Assembly (NCBI GenBank): GCA_028287135.1
Contig: JAQBQE010000019.1
Coordinates: 62,001-126,000, forward strand
Origin: Myxococcales bacterium
GTDB taxonomy: Bacteria > Myxococcota_A > Polyangia > Haliangiales > Haliangiaceae
Length of the DNA stretch: 64,000 nt
Reading direction: 5' to 3'
Both the position numbers and the translations under genes were made by a program. Of this stretch, positions 1 through 8,689 are shown piece after piece (positions within the stretch are counted from its first letter, which is position 1; each line of letters starts with the position of its first letter). The notes below the pieces were generated by a model, which worked only from the letters and a program-made list of their open reading frames with translations, was not told where the DNA came from and did no database searches.

Positions 1-361
1 TCTCGCCGGTGCGGATCGCATCGCCGGGATACAGCTTGGTGTCGGCCTTCGCGGCTTCGAACGTGGTCTCGCCGAGGCGGCGGACCTCCACGGTGCCCTT
101 GGCGGCCGTGACAACGCCCGCCGGACCTTCCTGGTCGTCGTGCTTGATGCCACCGGCGGTCACGCCCGTGCTCGCGACAGGATCATCGGACGACGGCTTC
201 GCCGCGGTGTCCTTCGTGTCCTTGGTGTCCTTCGTGTCCTTGGCCGCGGTGCCGGGCTCGGCGGCCTTCGCGGACGCGGGCTCCTGCTTGCCCTCGTCCT
301 TCTTGCACGCAGTCACTCCGAGCATCCCGAGGATGATCGTCATCGCAATAGATCGACGCAT
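1..361 (-). CDS. FecR-like lipoprotein (3' part outside window)
   Basis: The 5' part of a secreted lipoprotein gene that runs off the left edge of the window. The ATG at 361 is preceded by a good GGGAG ribosome site. The first 20 residues form a lipoprotein signal ending in LGVTAC followed by two Lys. A low-complexity linker with KDT repeats (about residues 40-50) follows. After it the sequence GVVTAAKGTVEVRR and a downstream LYPGDAIRTGE look like the start of a FecR-type periplasmic domain. Inference: an envelope-anchored protein, possibly a FecR-like sensor or scaffold. The partner specificity cannot be judged because the C-terminus is missing. Confidence 0.7.
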   Translation of the reverse strand, partial: MRRSIAMTIILGMLGVTACKKDEGKQEPASAKAAEPGTAAKDTKDTKDTKDTAAKPSSDDPVASTGVTAGGIKHDDQEGPAGVVTAAKGTVEVRRLGETTFEAAKADTKLYPGDAIRTGE

Positions 362-507
362 GTTCTCTCCCTTTTCCATCGCGCGAGGAGACCTCGCACG
401 AGGACCGGGAGAATGCGCCCCGCGACCACCCCGGCGCCACGACCAAGTCGTGAGAGACCGGTGAGCGAGAACCGGGCGGATCCGCACACCCGCGCTACAC
501 TGTTGAT

Positions 508-675
508 ATGACGATGCTCGATCTCGGACCCGAGCGCCCCGGCGTGGCCTCGGATACACGCCAGATGAGCGACATGGATCGCGCGAGAGCACCGGCGCGG
601 GTCAGTGGCCGGTTCTTCTGGGTCGGGCTCGTCCTGATCGTCGCGGCCATCATCATCTTCGCGTTGTCGCGCTAA
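508..675 (+). CDS. small single-pass membrane protein
   Basis: A 55-residue open frame. The N-terminal half is hydrophilic and charged. Residues 34-53 form one hydrophobic helix (FFWVGLVLIVAAIIIFAL) and the protein ends Ser-Arg. An alternative start at the second ATG would remove two residues. It sits 9 bp upstream of the truncated-haemoglobin gene and may be co-transcribed with it. No family is recognised. The clear transmembrane segment and tight spacing support a real gene, but its small size keeps confidence moderate. Confidence 0.45.
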   Translation: MTMLDLGPERPGVASDTRQMSDMDRARAPARVSGRFFWVGLVLIVAAIIIFALSR

Positions 676-684
676 CCTCGCCTC

Positions 685-1095
685 GTGTCGGAACCCGGCG
701 GAACCCGCAAGACCCCATTCGAGCTGCTCGGCGGCGCGGACAAGATCCGCACGCTGGTCGAGAAGTTCTACGACGTGATGAGCGAGCGCGAGCCCGAGCT
801 CGCCCGCCTGCATCCTTGCGATCCCGACGGACGGGTCGCGCGCACGCCGCGTGATCGGTTCGCGCTGTTCCTGATCGGCTGGCTCGGCGGGCCGGAAGAC
901 TACGTCCAGCAGCACGGTCATCCTCGGCTGCGGATGCGCCACGGCCGGGTCGCGGTCAACATCGCGATGCGCGACGCGTGGATGCGGTGCATGCACGCGG
1001 CGATGGACGCCGAGAACATCAGCGACGACGTGCGCGTGTTCCTCGATGGTCGATTCGCCGAGGTCGCGGACTTTCTCCGCAACGCGCCGGACTGA
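685..1095 (+). CDS. glbO: group II truncated haemoglobin
   Basis: A 136-residue protein matching the trHbO (group II) family in length and in its 2-over-2 globin pattern: FELLGGADKIRTLVEKFYDVM at the N-terminus, the ELARLHP segment, the GGPEDYVQQHGHPRLRMRH stretch with the proximal-His region (HPRLRMRH), and the terminal WMRCMHAAMDA helix. Such globins bind oxygen or NO through haem in the cytoplasm and are linked to peroxide/NO detoxification or O2 handling. The start is GTG. Family assignment is confident. The physiological role in this organism is inference. Confidence 0.9.
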   Translation: MSEPGGTRKTPFELLGGADKIRTLVEKFYDVMSEREPELARLHPCDPDGRVARTPRDRFALFLIGWLGGPEDYVQQHGHPRLRMRHGRVAVNIAMRDAWMRCMHAAMDAENISDDVRVFLDGRFAEVADFLRNAPD

Positions 1096-1202
1096 AGGCT
1101 ACAGCTCGCGGTGGCAGCTCCTTGGCTCCGCGAGTAGCTCGCAGGGCGCGATCGGGTTCCGCCCCGGCCTCCATTCGTAACTCGGGTGTTGTAGAAGGGG
1201 GC

Positions 1203-2390
1203 GTGCATCGCTTCGAGGACTCCGCACCAGCGCCACGGACCGTGTGTGCGCGCTGCCGGCGGCCGACGGTGGTCTGTTACTGCGAGGCGCTGCCGCGGCT
1301 CGACACGCGCACGAAGATCGTGATCCTCCAGCACCCGCGCGAGCGCGACATGCCGATCGGCACCGCGCGGATGGCGTCGCTGTGCCTGCCGCAGGCCAAG
1401 CTCCACGTCGGTGCACGATGGTCCGAGAGCGCGCCGCTCGCGAAGGCGCTCGCCGATCCGGGGTATCCACCGATCCTGCTGTATCCCGGCCCCGGCGCGC
1501 GTGACATCCTGCGCGAGCCCCCGGTCGGTCCGGTGACGCTCGTCGTCGTCGACGGGACGTGGTCGCAGGCGAAGTCCGTCGTGCGCGACAACCCGGTGCT
1601 CCAGGCGCTACCGCGCTACGCGTTCGATGCGCCAGCGCCGTCGCAGTACCGGATCCGCCGCGAGCCGAAGGTCGAGTACGTCTCGACGATCGAGGCGTTG
1701 ATGCACGTGCTCGGTGCCCTCGAGGGACAGCCGGAGCGGTTCCGCGCACTACTCGATCCGTTGAACGCGATGGTCGATGCGCAGCTCGCGGCACAGGCCG
1801 CACACCCGCGGACCCGACCGCGTCATCCGAAACCGCCGAAGCCGACGCGCCATGCGCTTCCCGACCACGCGATGGAGCGGTTCGCCGATCTGGTGTGCGT
1901 CGTCAGCGAAGCGAATGCGTGGCCGTACGTCGCCGGCACCACGAGCCCACCCGACGAGGTCGTGCACGTCACCGCGCACCGGCCAGCGACCGGTGAGACG
2001 TTCGCGATGATCGCTGCGCCGGAGCGCGGGATCTCTCCGACGACGTCGTTCCACATCGGCCTCGCCGACGATCAGCTACGTGCAGGTGCGCCGCGCGCCG
2101 ACGTGCTCGCGCAGCTCGCGGCGTTCCTCCGCCCGACCGACATCATGTGCGCGTGGGGGCACTACAGCTCGTCGCTGGTCACCGATGCGGGCGGCACGCT
2201 GCCGGCCGAGCGGATCGATCTCCGCGCCGCCGCGCAGAAGTTCGCGAACGTGAAGATCGGCAGCCTGGACGATTACGCGAGGTCGCTCGGCCCCGTTCCG
2301 CCAGCGCTGACGATCGGTCGCGCCGGCCACCGGCTCGCGATGCTCGTGCACATCGTCAACGCGTGGCACGCTCAGCGCTCCACGCCGTAG
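1203..2390 (+). CDS. DTW-domain tRNA-uridine aminocarboxypropyltransferase fused to degenerate exonuclease-like domain
   Basis: Residues about 15-205 are a DTW domain: the zinc-like CARCRRPTVVCYC signature at the N-terminus, HPRERDMPIGTARM, and VDGTWSQAK containing the eponymous D-x-TW. DTW proteins (E. coli TapT) put acp3 groups on tRNA uridines using SAM. Residues about 220-395 form an unusual extension with a DnaQ/RNase-T-like layout (EVVHVTAHRPATGE, then ISPTTSFHIGLADDQL, then AWGHYSSS, then GHRLAML). All three acidic DEDD positions appear to be missing, so it is probably a non-catalytic RNA-binding or scaffolding module. GTG at 1203 is chosen because AAGGGGGC precedes it. The 3' end overlaps the convergent gene by 19 bp. 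Confidence 0.8.
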   Translation: MHRFEDSAPAPRTVCARCRRPTVVCYCEALPRLDTRTKIVILQHPRERDMPIGTARMASLCLPQAKLHVGARWSESAPLAKALADPGYPPILLYPGPGARDILREPPVGPVTLVVVDGTWSQAKSVVRDNPVLQALPRYAFDAPAPSQYRIRREPKVEYVSTIEALMHVLGALEGQPERFRALLDPLNAMVDAQLAAQAAHPRTRPRHPKPPKPTRHALPDHAMERFADLVCVVSEANAWPYVAGTTSPPDEVVHVTAHRPATGETFAMIAAPERGISPTTSFHIGLADDQLRAGAPRADVLAQLAAFLRPTDIMCAWGHYSSSLVTDAGGTLPAERIDLRAAAQKFANVKIGSLDDYARSLGPVPPALTIGRAGHRLAMLVHIVNAWHAQRSTP

Positions 2391-3304
2391 TAGCGCTCGA
2401 GCCGGCGCATCTGATCTTCGATCTGGCCGACGCGCTGGGACATCTTGCACGGCGGAGAGTCATCACGCGTCGACGTGCAGTCCGCATCCGAGCGCGTGTA
2501 CCTGAGGTTTGTGCGCGTCACCTCGAGATCGCGGCGTGCGGTCTCGAGCTGGGTCACCAGCGCCTGATACTCGCGGCTCTTCTCGAGCTGCTTGCACGCC
2601 TTGATCTGCGACTTGTGCTCCTTCACGACGAGGTCGGCCTCGGCGAGCAGGGCGCGGCCGGGGGCACTCTCGAGACCGTCGAGATCGATCCGCTCGTGGT
2701 TCTCGAGCGCGAGCTTGACCGCCGCGAGATCCTGCTCGAGCACGCACGCGGCCTTGGCGTCGGCGTCGGCGTGGATCCGTGCGACGGTCTTCTCGACCTC
2801 GCGCAACCGACGCGAGTCCGGATCGCCGGTCTTCGCGATCTGCGCGCGGATCTCCTTGATCTGCACCGCGAACGGCGTCGAGCGCGTGAGCTTGTCGGGA
2901 GTCACGCCGGTACGGAGCTGACCGACGAGCCGGTTCTCCCACGCGCGCATGCGCTCCTCGTCCTTCGACTGCGGCTGCTTCCACGCGAGCGGCGCCGGCT
3001 TGTAGCCGCACGCGACGTCGTAGTCGATCTTGCCGTCGCGATCGCTGACGTCGCACATGCAGGTGACCGCCGCGAGCAGGTGATCGGACTCGGTGCGCCA
3101 GTGCGAGGTCGAGATCCGCGTCATCCGTGCGTCGATGATCGACATCGGGCAATCCACGCCGATCTCCGATGCCTCGAGCCAGATCCGCACGTCGGGTGAG
3201 TACGGCGACGCGGTGTTGAGCGGCTCACCGCTGCGGTTCGCGGGAGACTTCGCGCCCTTGCTGACGCATCCAACAGCGAGTAGCGCGAGGAGCACGAAGC
3301 GCAT
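2372..3304 (-). CDS. coiled-coil lipoprotein of unknown function
   Basis: A 310-residue protein starting MRFVLLALLAVGC, a lipoprotein signal with lipobox LAVGC. The middle (about residues 130-290) is rich in heptad-like Leu/Ala/Lys/Glu patterns, such as RRLREVEKTVARIHADADAK and QLETARRDLEVTRTNLRYTR, and is probably a long coiled coil. A Cys pair (TCMCDV, residues about 77-82) lies in the N-terminal globular part. No known family is recognised. It is a single-gene unit, convergent with the DTW gene, and is likely an envelope lipoprotein. Confidence 0.75.
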   Translation of the reverse strand: MRFVLLALLAVGCVSKGAKSPANRSGEPLNTASPYSPDVRIWLEASEIGVDCPMSIIDARMTRISTSHWRTESDHLLAAVTCMCDVSDRDGKIDYDVACGYKPAPLAWKQPQSKDEERMRAWENRLVGQLRTGVTPDKLTRSTPFAVQIKEIRAQIAKTGDPDSRRLREVEKTVARIHADADAKAACVLEQDLAAVKLALENHERIDLDGLESAPGRALLAEADLVVKEHKSQIKACKQLEKSREYQALVTQLETARRDLEVTRTNLRYTRSDADCTSTRDDSPPCKMSQRVGQIEDQMRRLERYYGVER

Positions 3305-3411
3305 GGCGGTGCACAAGTACCCAACCGCGCCTGTTGAATCAACACCAATGTTCGAAGCCGTCCGCATCCCCGGTCCGGACGGATGCCGAGGACAGGAGTC
3401 GCATCCAGAGG

Positions 3412-4068
3412 TTACGTGCCTGTCACGGGATGGGTCGCCGACCGGGCCTTGGCCGCCCGCCGCCTGGAGAGCTCGACCCCGATCGCGTCGAGCCCGTGGG
3501 CGTTCGCGGCCGCCAGCGCGCTGCCCTGCCCGCAGAACGGGTCGACGAGGACCCGCGCCCCGGTCGTCGCGATGAACGCGACCGCGGTCTCGCAGGCGGC
3601 GGCCCCCATCGCCCGCGACCAGCTCATCGCGCCGAGGGCCGGCAGGACGTCGGGGGTCGACGCGCCGGGAGCGAGCCGGCGCTCGCGGCTCACGCACAGC
3701 AGGTGCGCGTAGGCCGGGCGACCGAACGTGGTCGTTCCCGGCGGGACCCGGCACACGATCTTGTGCCACAGCGCGTGACTGCCGGCGGCGTCGGCCCCGC
3801 TCAGCACGAGGTGGCCCTTGTCGATCCAGCGACCGTCGTGCTTGACGTCGGTCTGATAGAACACCGCGACCGCGTCATCGGTCACCGCGCGACACGCGAG
3901 CGCGACGGTGTCGACGAACCACGTGCGCCAGCCTTCGACACCGAGCTCGGGCAGCTCGCTGTGATCAGGCAACGAGGTGAAGATCGCGTGGTCCGCGGGC
4001 AAGCGATCGGCGAGGAACGCGATGCCATCACCTTGATGGACGATCCGGGTCGGTGGCGGCGTGGTCAC
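3412..4068 (-). CDS. SAM-dependent DNA/RNA methyltransferase-like protein
   Basis: A 218-residue protein with a class I methyltransferase layout circularly arranged like beta-class amino-methyltransferases. An N-terminal target-side motif TSLPDHSEL sits where SPPY/DPPY normally lies, and a C-terminal SAM-binding loop VDPFCGQGSALAAANAHGL is followed by IGVEL. The substrate is unknown, and the aromatic residue of the usual NPPY box is not conserved. The GTG start at 4068 overlaps the stop of the upstream metallo-beta-lactamase-fold gene (GTGA), so translation is probably coupled. Family is fairly sure. Whether DNA, RNA or protein is modified is open. Confidence 0.75.
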   Translation of the reverse strand: MTTPPPTRIVHQGDGIAFLADRLPADHAIFTSLPDHSELPELGVEGWRTWFVDTVALACRAVTDDAVAVFYQTDVKHDGRWIDKGHLVLSGADAAGSHALWHKIVCRVPPGTTTFGRPAYAHLLCVSRERRLAPGASTPDVLPALGAMSWSRAMGAAACETAVAFIATTGARVLVDPFCGQGSALAAANAHGLDAIGVELSRRRAAKARSATHPVTGT

Positions 4069-5039
4069 TGCGGATCGATGACGAAGTGATCGTAGGTCAC
4101 GGGCTGCGCGGGAGGCGTGGCGCCGAGCATGGTCACTGCGGCGTCGAGCTCGAGGACGTGCGCCGCGGTCAGCTGCAGGACGTGCTCGGCGGGTTGATAC
4201 GTGGTGCCGTACGGGTAGCTCTGCTTCGGGGTCGACGTCATCTCGACGTGTGCGCCGAGCACATGCGAGATCGGGTGACCAGCGACGAACTGCGCGAGCC
4301 GACCGATGCTGATCCGGTACATCGCCCAGTCGTTGATGAACAGCAGGCCGGGATACAGCGTGTCGCCGGTGAGGAGCAGGCCGGTCTGCCGGTCGTAGAT
4401 CGCGATGTGCGTCTGCTCGTGACCCGGGATCCCGAGGACGTCGAGCACGCGACCACCGAGATCGATCGTGCCCGTCGTCGTCGGCCACGTGGTGATCCCG
4501 AATGCGCTCTGCACGGCGGCCCGCGTCGGTGCGACCACGGTGGTCATCGGCTGGCCGGAGAACCGCGCGTCCGATGCGACGTGATCGCCGTGCGCGTGCG
4601 TATGGGCGACGGTCAGCGGCTTGCTGCCGATCAGCGAGCGCACCGTGTCGCGCAGGGTGACCGTGGTGAGTGCGCCGGTATCGAGGACGAGCGCGGCGGT
4701 CGTGCCCTGGAGGACGTAGATGAACGGCGCCTCGAACGTCCGGCACTTGTTCTGCCGGAGGATGTGCGTCGTCGCGTTGTACGCGTGGACCTGCACCTCG
4801 GGATCCGTGTTCTGGGTGCAGTTGGCAGAGCCGTGACGCCAGGTCACCTGGAGGGTGCCTGGCACCAGGCTGCCGCCCGGCGCATCCCGGCTACCCGGCG
4901 CATCGACCGGCCCGCCACCGGCGGGCGCATCGACCGGCCTGCCCCCACCGCCACCCGGGCTCTCGCCGACACAGCCCGCGAGAGCGAGGGCGACCACGGC
5001 GGTGCGAGCGAGGATCGTCACCTGGCGAGCATCATCCAT
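4065..5039 (-). CDS. metallo-beta-lactamase-fold lipoprotein
   Basis: A 324-residue secreted lipoprotein. An N-terminal signal ends in LALAGC, followed by a Gly/Pro/Asp-rich linker (about residues 25-60). The rest is an MBL-fold hydrolase with the metal motif HTHAHGDH (H-x-H-x-D-H), the second-site His in PGHEQTH and the bridging Asp in TGDTLYPG. The family hydrolyses esters, thioesters or lactams with two zinc ions. The substrate cannot be told. Because of the signal peptide it acts at the envelope. It is the first gene of a coupled pair with the methyltransferase. Confidence 0.85.
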   Translation of the reverse strand: MDDARQVTILARTAVVALALAGCVGESPGGGGGRPVDAPAGGGPVDAPGSRDAPGGSLVPGTLQVTWRHGSANCTQNTDPEVQVHAYNATTHILRQNKCRTFEAPFIYVLQGTTAALVLDTGALTTVTLRDTVRSLIGSKPLTVAHTHAHGDHVASDARFSGQPMTTVVAPTRAAVQSAFGITTWPTTTGTIDLGGRVLDVLGIPGHEQTHIAIYDRQTGLLLTGDTLYPGLLFINDWAMYRISIGRLAQFVAGHPISHVLGAHVEMTSTPKQSYPYGTTYQPAEHVLQLTAAHVLELDAAVTMLGATPPAQPVTYDHFVIDPQ

Positions 5040-5048
5040 CGCCTCGCG

Positions 5049-5452
5049 CTAGTCGAGCGACTTCGAGCTCGCGCAGGTCGCGCAGGAGGCGCCGTCGACC
5101 GAGGCGCTCGTGCTCTGGATCGTGCAGGTCGACGAGCAGCCATCGTCGTTGGCCATGTTGCCGTCGTCGCACGCCTCGCCGCTGTCGACGTGGTTGTCAC
5201 CACACACCGGGGTCGGCGGCTGGTTCGGCACCGGCGGCTTGATCTTGAAGTTGTCGGTCTTCGACTGGTTGTGCCGGAACCCGTGCTTGCTGCCCGGTGC
5301 ATTCAGGCCTACGAGCCGACCGGCGTCATCCACACCTTGTACTCGCCACCGTTGTTCGGCGTGTCGAGGTAGGGGAACAGCTGCACGGTGATCGCACCGA
5401 GCGATGCGTGGTCGGCTGCCATCTACGGTGGTGTGGTTCGGTAGCTGCGCAT
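5049..5452 (-). pseudogene. decayed Myxococcus cysteine-rich-repeat secreted protein
   Basis: The C-terminal frame reads GSKHGFRHNQSKTDNFKIK, a Pro-rich spacer, then VCGDNHVDSGEACDDGN..DDGCSSTC, the Myxococcus cysteine-rich repeat. The segment that normally precedes it (ITVQLFPYLDTPNNGGEYKVW) is present but in a different frame, ends at a TAG, and is itself preceded by an in-frame TAG at about 5423. An ATG at 5452 has a strong GAGGAG ribosome site, so the former gene start may lie there. One nonsense and at least one frameshift imply a pseudogene, or a low-quality stretch of assembly. Confidence 0.65.
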
Positions 5453-5665
5453 CACTGGTTCTCCTCGAGCCGTTGGGGCTGCACCCGCGACTACAGCAAG
5501 CGCCGTACCGGTAAGGCAGCCCCCGTCTTCGGGGGAAAACGTTCGCGACGCGCCATGATGTGCGCAAAACGCGCGCGGAGTGACGGCCCCGCGCGCGTTC
5601 AGGAGATCGAAACCTGCGGCGGAAATCCTGCGACCGAACGCCGCCGGACTCACACCGCGACCGGA

Positions 5666-5941
5666 CTACGCCATCGCGACCAGTCCGCGCTTGCGCAGCT
5701 TCTTCAGCTGCGACTTGAGCTCCTTGTCCTCGAGCTCCTCGCGCAGGCCGGGGTGACTCTCGAGACACGCTGCCCACGCGGCGGCCATGAACGTTTCGGT
5801 CGAGACGCCGTTCTGTGCGGCGAGCTCCGCTGCGTGTTGCAGCAACGTCCCGAGCTCCGCGGGGAACGACGCGTTGTCGTCCACGCTCGACGCGTCGGCG
5901 AACGACTCGTAGTTCGACAGTGCAGAGTTGGTTTGAGACAT
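5666..5941 (-). CDS. small conserved-type hypothetical protein
   Basis: A 91-residue acidic, helical protein (AELGTLLQHAAELAAQNGVSTETFMAAAWAACLESHPGLREELED) with a basic C-terminal tail (LKKLRKRGLVAMA). No signal peptide or membrane segment. The ATG at 5941 lacks a strong ribosome site, and GGTTCC is the only purine-poor candidate upstream. It is a stand-alone gene. Function unknown. Its composition (three predicted amphipathic helices) suggests a small cytoplasmic adaptor. Confidence 0.6.
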   Translation of the reverse strand: MSQTNSALSNYESFADASSVDDNASFPAELGTLLQHAAELAAQNGVSTETFMAAAWAACLESHPGLREELEDKELKSQLKKLRKRGLVAMA

Positions 5942-6015
5942 GGAACCAATAGAATCATCCCCAGACCCGCGCGGAACCCCCGATCGGGTAGGTACCTGGC
6001 TGGATGATCGGTCGG

Positions 6016-6510
6016 TTACACGATGGCCGCGATCACGAGCGCGCGGGTCTTATCGTGTAGCCGGCCCGGCAGCCGGACCTCGACCTCGTCGTCGATCCTC
6101 TTACCGAGCAGCGCGCGACCGAGCGGCGACGACGGCGTGACGACCTGGATGCCGCCTGCCAGCACGCTGCCACCGCCGTGCGGCACGACGAAGAACCGGT
6201 GCTCGGTGCCGTCCTCGTCGACGGTGACCACCGCGCTGATCGCGACCGGATCCCTGGCGGTGAACGTCCGCAGCTTCAGCGCCGTGAGCTCGGCCACCGC
6301 CGCCTCGAGCTCGGCGACCCGCTGGGCCTGCCCGCGCGCCAGGTACGACTGCTCGAGGCCGCGCGTGTCCTTGTCATTCTCGGGCTTCGCCTCGGCGTGC
6401 GTCGCGCCTTCGATCGCGGCGGCGTGGGCGGCCTGCGCGGTCGTCAGCTGCGCGCTGACGAGCGCGAGCAGCTCGGTGCGGAGCACCGCCTTGTCGATCG
6501 CGGCGCTCAC
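6016..6510 (-). CDS. GreA/GreB-family transcription elongation factor-like protein
   Basis: A 164-residue protein. The N-terminal 90 residues are an antiparallel coiled coil whose tip is THAEAKPENDKDTRGLEQSYL, acidic as in Gre factors that reach into the RNA polymerase secondary channel. The C-terminal half contains VVTPSSPLGRALLGKRIDDEVEVRLPG, the hallmark of the Gre C-terminal FKBP-like domain. It may stimulate transcript cleavage or modulate RNAP. GTG at 6510 overlaps the stop of the upstream cysteine-synthase-like gene (CAGTGA), indicating coupling. It is longer at the tip than classic GreA, so it is a Gre paralogue rather than certain GreA. Confidence 0.8.
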   Translation of the reverse strand: MSAAIDKAVLRTELLALVSAQLTTAQAAHAAAIEGATHAEAKPENDKDTRGLEQSYLARGQAQRVAELEAAVAELTALKLRTFTARDPVAISAVVTVDEDGTEHRFFVVPHGGGSVLAGGIQVVTPSSPLGRALLGKRIDDEVEVRLPGRLHDKTRALVIAAIV

Positions 6511-7442
6511 TGCGGGATGTCGTCGAACAGGTCGGTCGAGAAGTAACGCTCCATCCGGTCGCACAGCACCGTCGCGACGGTCTTCCCCGGGCCGAGCCGC
6601 TTCGCCATCACGCGCGCCGCGGCGAGGTTGAGCCCGCTCGACGGACCGACCGGCATGCCGCGCTTGCACAGCTCGCGACATGCGGCGATCGCGTCGCGCT
6701 CGTCGATCCTGATGTCCTCGTCGAGATTGACCTCCCTGGCGTCGAGCAGCGTCGAGAGCCCCTCGATCACGCCCGGGATGCCACCGCACACCTCGGGCTG
6801 GCCATCGAAGCACGCGGAGCCCTTCTCCGGAACCGCCCGCGCGATCCGCGTCGGATGCCCGGCTTCCTGCAACGCGCGCGCGATGCCCATCAGCGTGCCC
6901 GCGGTCCCGACGCCGGCGACGAAGCCGTGGATCGTGGTGCCTACCTGCTGGATCAGCTCGGGGCCGGTCTCGCGCTGATGCGCCTTGGCGTTGAGCGGGT
7001 TCTCGAACTGGCGGGTCAGAAAGATCTTCGGATCCGCCGCGGCCATCCGCCGGGTCTCCTCGATCGCGCCGAACACGCCGCCCTCCTTCGGGGTCAGCAC
7101 GGCCTCGCCGCCGTAGCGCTTGATGATCAGCAGGCGCTCGCGGCTGACGTTCTCGGGCATCACGGCGCGGAACTTCACGCCGATCACCGCGCACGCCATC
7201 GCGAGCGAGATCGAGGTCGAGCCGCTCGACGCCTCGCAGATGATCGTGTCCTCGGTGATCGCACCGGTCTCGACCCCATGGCCGAGGATGAAGGCGGCGA
7301 CCCGGTCCTTGGTCGACCCGGACGGCAGCATGTACTCGAGCTTGAGCCAGATCGTGCAACCGGACTCGGGATCGGGAAGGGGGATCGCGATGGTCCGGGC
7401 GGCCATGCGGATCAACGCGGCTTTGCGCTCGGCGAGGGACAT
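6507..7442 (-). CDS. PLP-dependent cysteine synthase-family protein
   Basis: A 311-residue fold-type II PLP enzyme. The Schiff-base lysine lies in LPSGSTKDR, the substrate loop is EASSGSTSISLA (a variant of the TSGNTG loop), the phosphate-binding glycine loop is GVGTAGTLMG, and GMPVGPSSGLN lies near the C-terminus. Related enzymes make cysteine from O-acetylserine or catalyse beta-replacement. The SSGSTS variant is typical of a side branch, so the natural substrate is uncertain. First gene of a pair with the GreAB-like gene, with 4-bp overlap. Confidence 0.85.
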   Translation of the reverse strand: MSLAERKAALIRMAARTIAIPLPDPESGCTIWLKLEYMLPSGSTKDRVAAFILGHGVETGAITEDTIICEASSGSTSISLAMACAVIGVKFRAVMPENVSRERLLIIKRYGGEAVLTPKEGGVFGAIEETRRMAAADPKIFLTRQFENPLNAKAHQRETGPELIQQVGTTIHGFVAGVGTAGTLMGIARALQEAGHPTRIARAVPEKGSACFDGQPEVCGGIPGVIEGLSTLLDAREVNLDEDIRIDERDAIAACRELCKRGMPVGPSSGLNLAAARVMAKRLGPGKTVATVLCDRMERYFSTDLFDDIPQ

Positions 7443-7535
7443 CGTCGCCGCACCCTACCACCCGGAACTCGGCTTTTTTACTTGAGTCGCCGCTCAGGCC
7501 TCGCTATTGAGGCCCCGTCAGGGGACGTGGAGACC

Positions 7536-8675
7536 ATGGTGAAACAGCTCGGGGTTCTGTGTGCCGTGCTCGCACTCGGTGCGTGCACGAAGACGGATGA
7601 CAGCTTCGAGCGCGAGGTGGCCGCGCACAAGGTCGTCGAGGCCCGCCACAGCGGTGCGACGACGCCGACCGCGGTGGCTCCGCCCGGAACGCTCGAGCGG
7701 CGCGTGCTCGATCTCGCGAGCTGCAGCCTCGAGGGCTACCAGATCGCCGCGACCTGTCCCGCGATGCGTGCCCTCACCACCGAGCTGTCCTCGCGCGGGG
7801 GATCCAAGGAGCTGAGCCTCGCGCTCGGAAGGACGCTGCTCGTGCATCGCTCACCCGCGGTGCGCGTCGAGGCGGCCAAGCTGATGGGCGGCGATGTCGC
7901 GAGCCGCCGTACGATCGTCGAGACCGCGCGCCGGGAGCTGCTCCCGGGGGCGCGCCAGGCGTTCATCGAGATCCTCGCGACCGACGGTGCGAGCGTGCCC
8001 GCGGTCGCTACCTTCCTCCTCGAATCGGCGAGCCATCCCGATCCCCAGGTCCGGCTGCAGGCGCTCGCCGCGCTCACCACCGGCGCCCATCGCTCGGTTC
8101 CAGGCGCCGCCGACACGCTGATCGCGCTCGTCGAGCGGGACCCCGACCCGACCGTTCGCCGCACCGCGTGTGCCCTCGGCGGCAAGCTCGGCAGCGACGC
8201 GCTGATCCCGCTGTACGAGAAGATGACCGCGCGCACCGACGACGCCGAGCTCTACACGGCGTGCATGGAGGGGGTGGTGGCGATGTTCCACAATGCCCCG
8301 AGCTTCGACACCGCCAGCGAGGCCGCGTATCGCCTGTTCCTCGCCCGGCTCTCGGCGCAGCCGCGTACCGAGCACACGCCGCCGTGGAGCGTGATGAGCA
8401 CGTTCTGCTACTACTCGCATGGCGCGGATCTCGACAAGCTCGCGGCCTGGAAGGCGCGGGCCCCGTGGTTCGATGCCGCCGCTGTCAAGGCCGTGATCAC
8501 CAGCGTGATCGCCGACCGCCAGGCGAGCTGGATGGCGCGCAGTGCCGCCGTCGAGTCCCTGGTGGGTCTCGGGGCGTCCAAGGACGAGCTTGCCGCACTC
8601 AAGCTCGGGTACAATCCAAAGGACGCTGGGGACCGGCCGCTGCTCGAGAAGATCGACAGCGCGCTCGGCCAGTAA
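7536..8675 (+). CDS. HEAT-repeat lipoprotein
   Basis: A 379-residue lipoprotein with signal MVKQLGVLCAVLALGAC. From about residue 80 it shows repeated helical hairpins of HEAT type, for example SPAVRVEAAKLMGG, HPDPQVRLQALAALTTGAH and DPDPTVRRTACALGGKLG. HEAT arrays bind proteins, so an envelope scaffold role is inferred. The ATG at 7536 begins the only plausible signal peptide in this frame. A T-rich stretch (TTTTTT, about 7473) lies just upstream in the divergent promoter region. Confidence 0.8.
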   Translation: MVKQLGVLCAVLALGACTKTDDSFEREVAAHKVVEARHSGATTPTAVAPPGTLERRVLDLASCSLEGYQIAATCPAMRALTTELSSRGGSKELSLALGRTLLVHRSPAVRVEAAKLMGGDVASRRTIVETARRELLPGARQAFIEILATDGASVPAVATFLLESASHPDPQVRLQALAALTTGAHRSVPGAADTLIALVERDPDPTVRRTACALGGKLGSDALIPLYEKMTARTDDAELYTACMEGVVAMFHNAPSFDTASEAAYRLFLARLSAQPRTEHTPPWSVMSTFCYYSHGADLDKLAAWKARAPWFDAAAVKAVITSVIADRQASWMARSAAVESLVGLGASKDELAALKLGYNPKDAGDRPLLEKIDSALGQ

Positions 8676-8689
8676 CCTCCGAGGAAAAG

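Noticed and set aside
2147-3199. Long + strand open frame overlapping the coiled-coil lipoprotein
   Set aside because: Low-complexity Arg/Leu/Val composition with no domain or start signal; the minus-strand lipoprotein explains the region.
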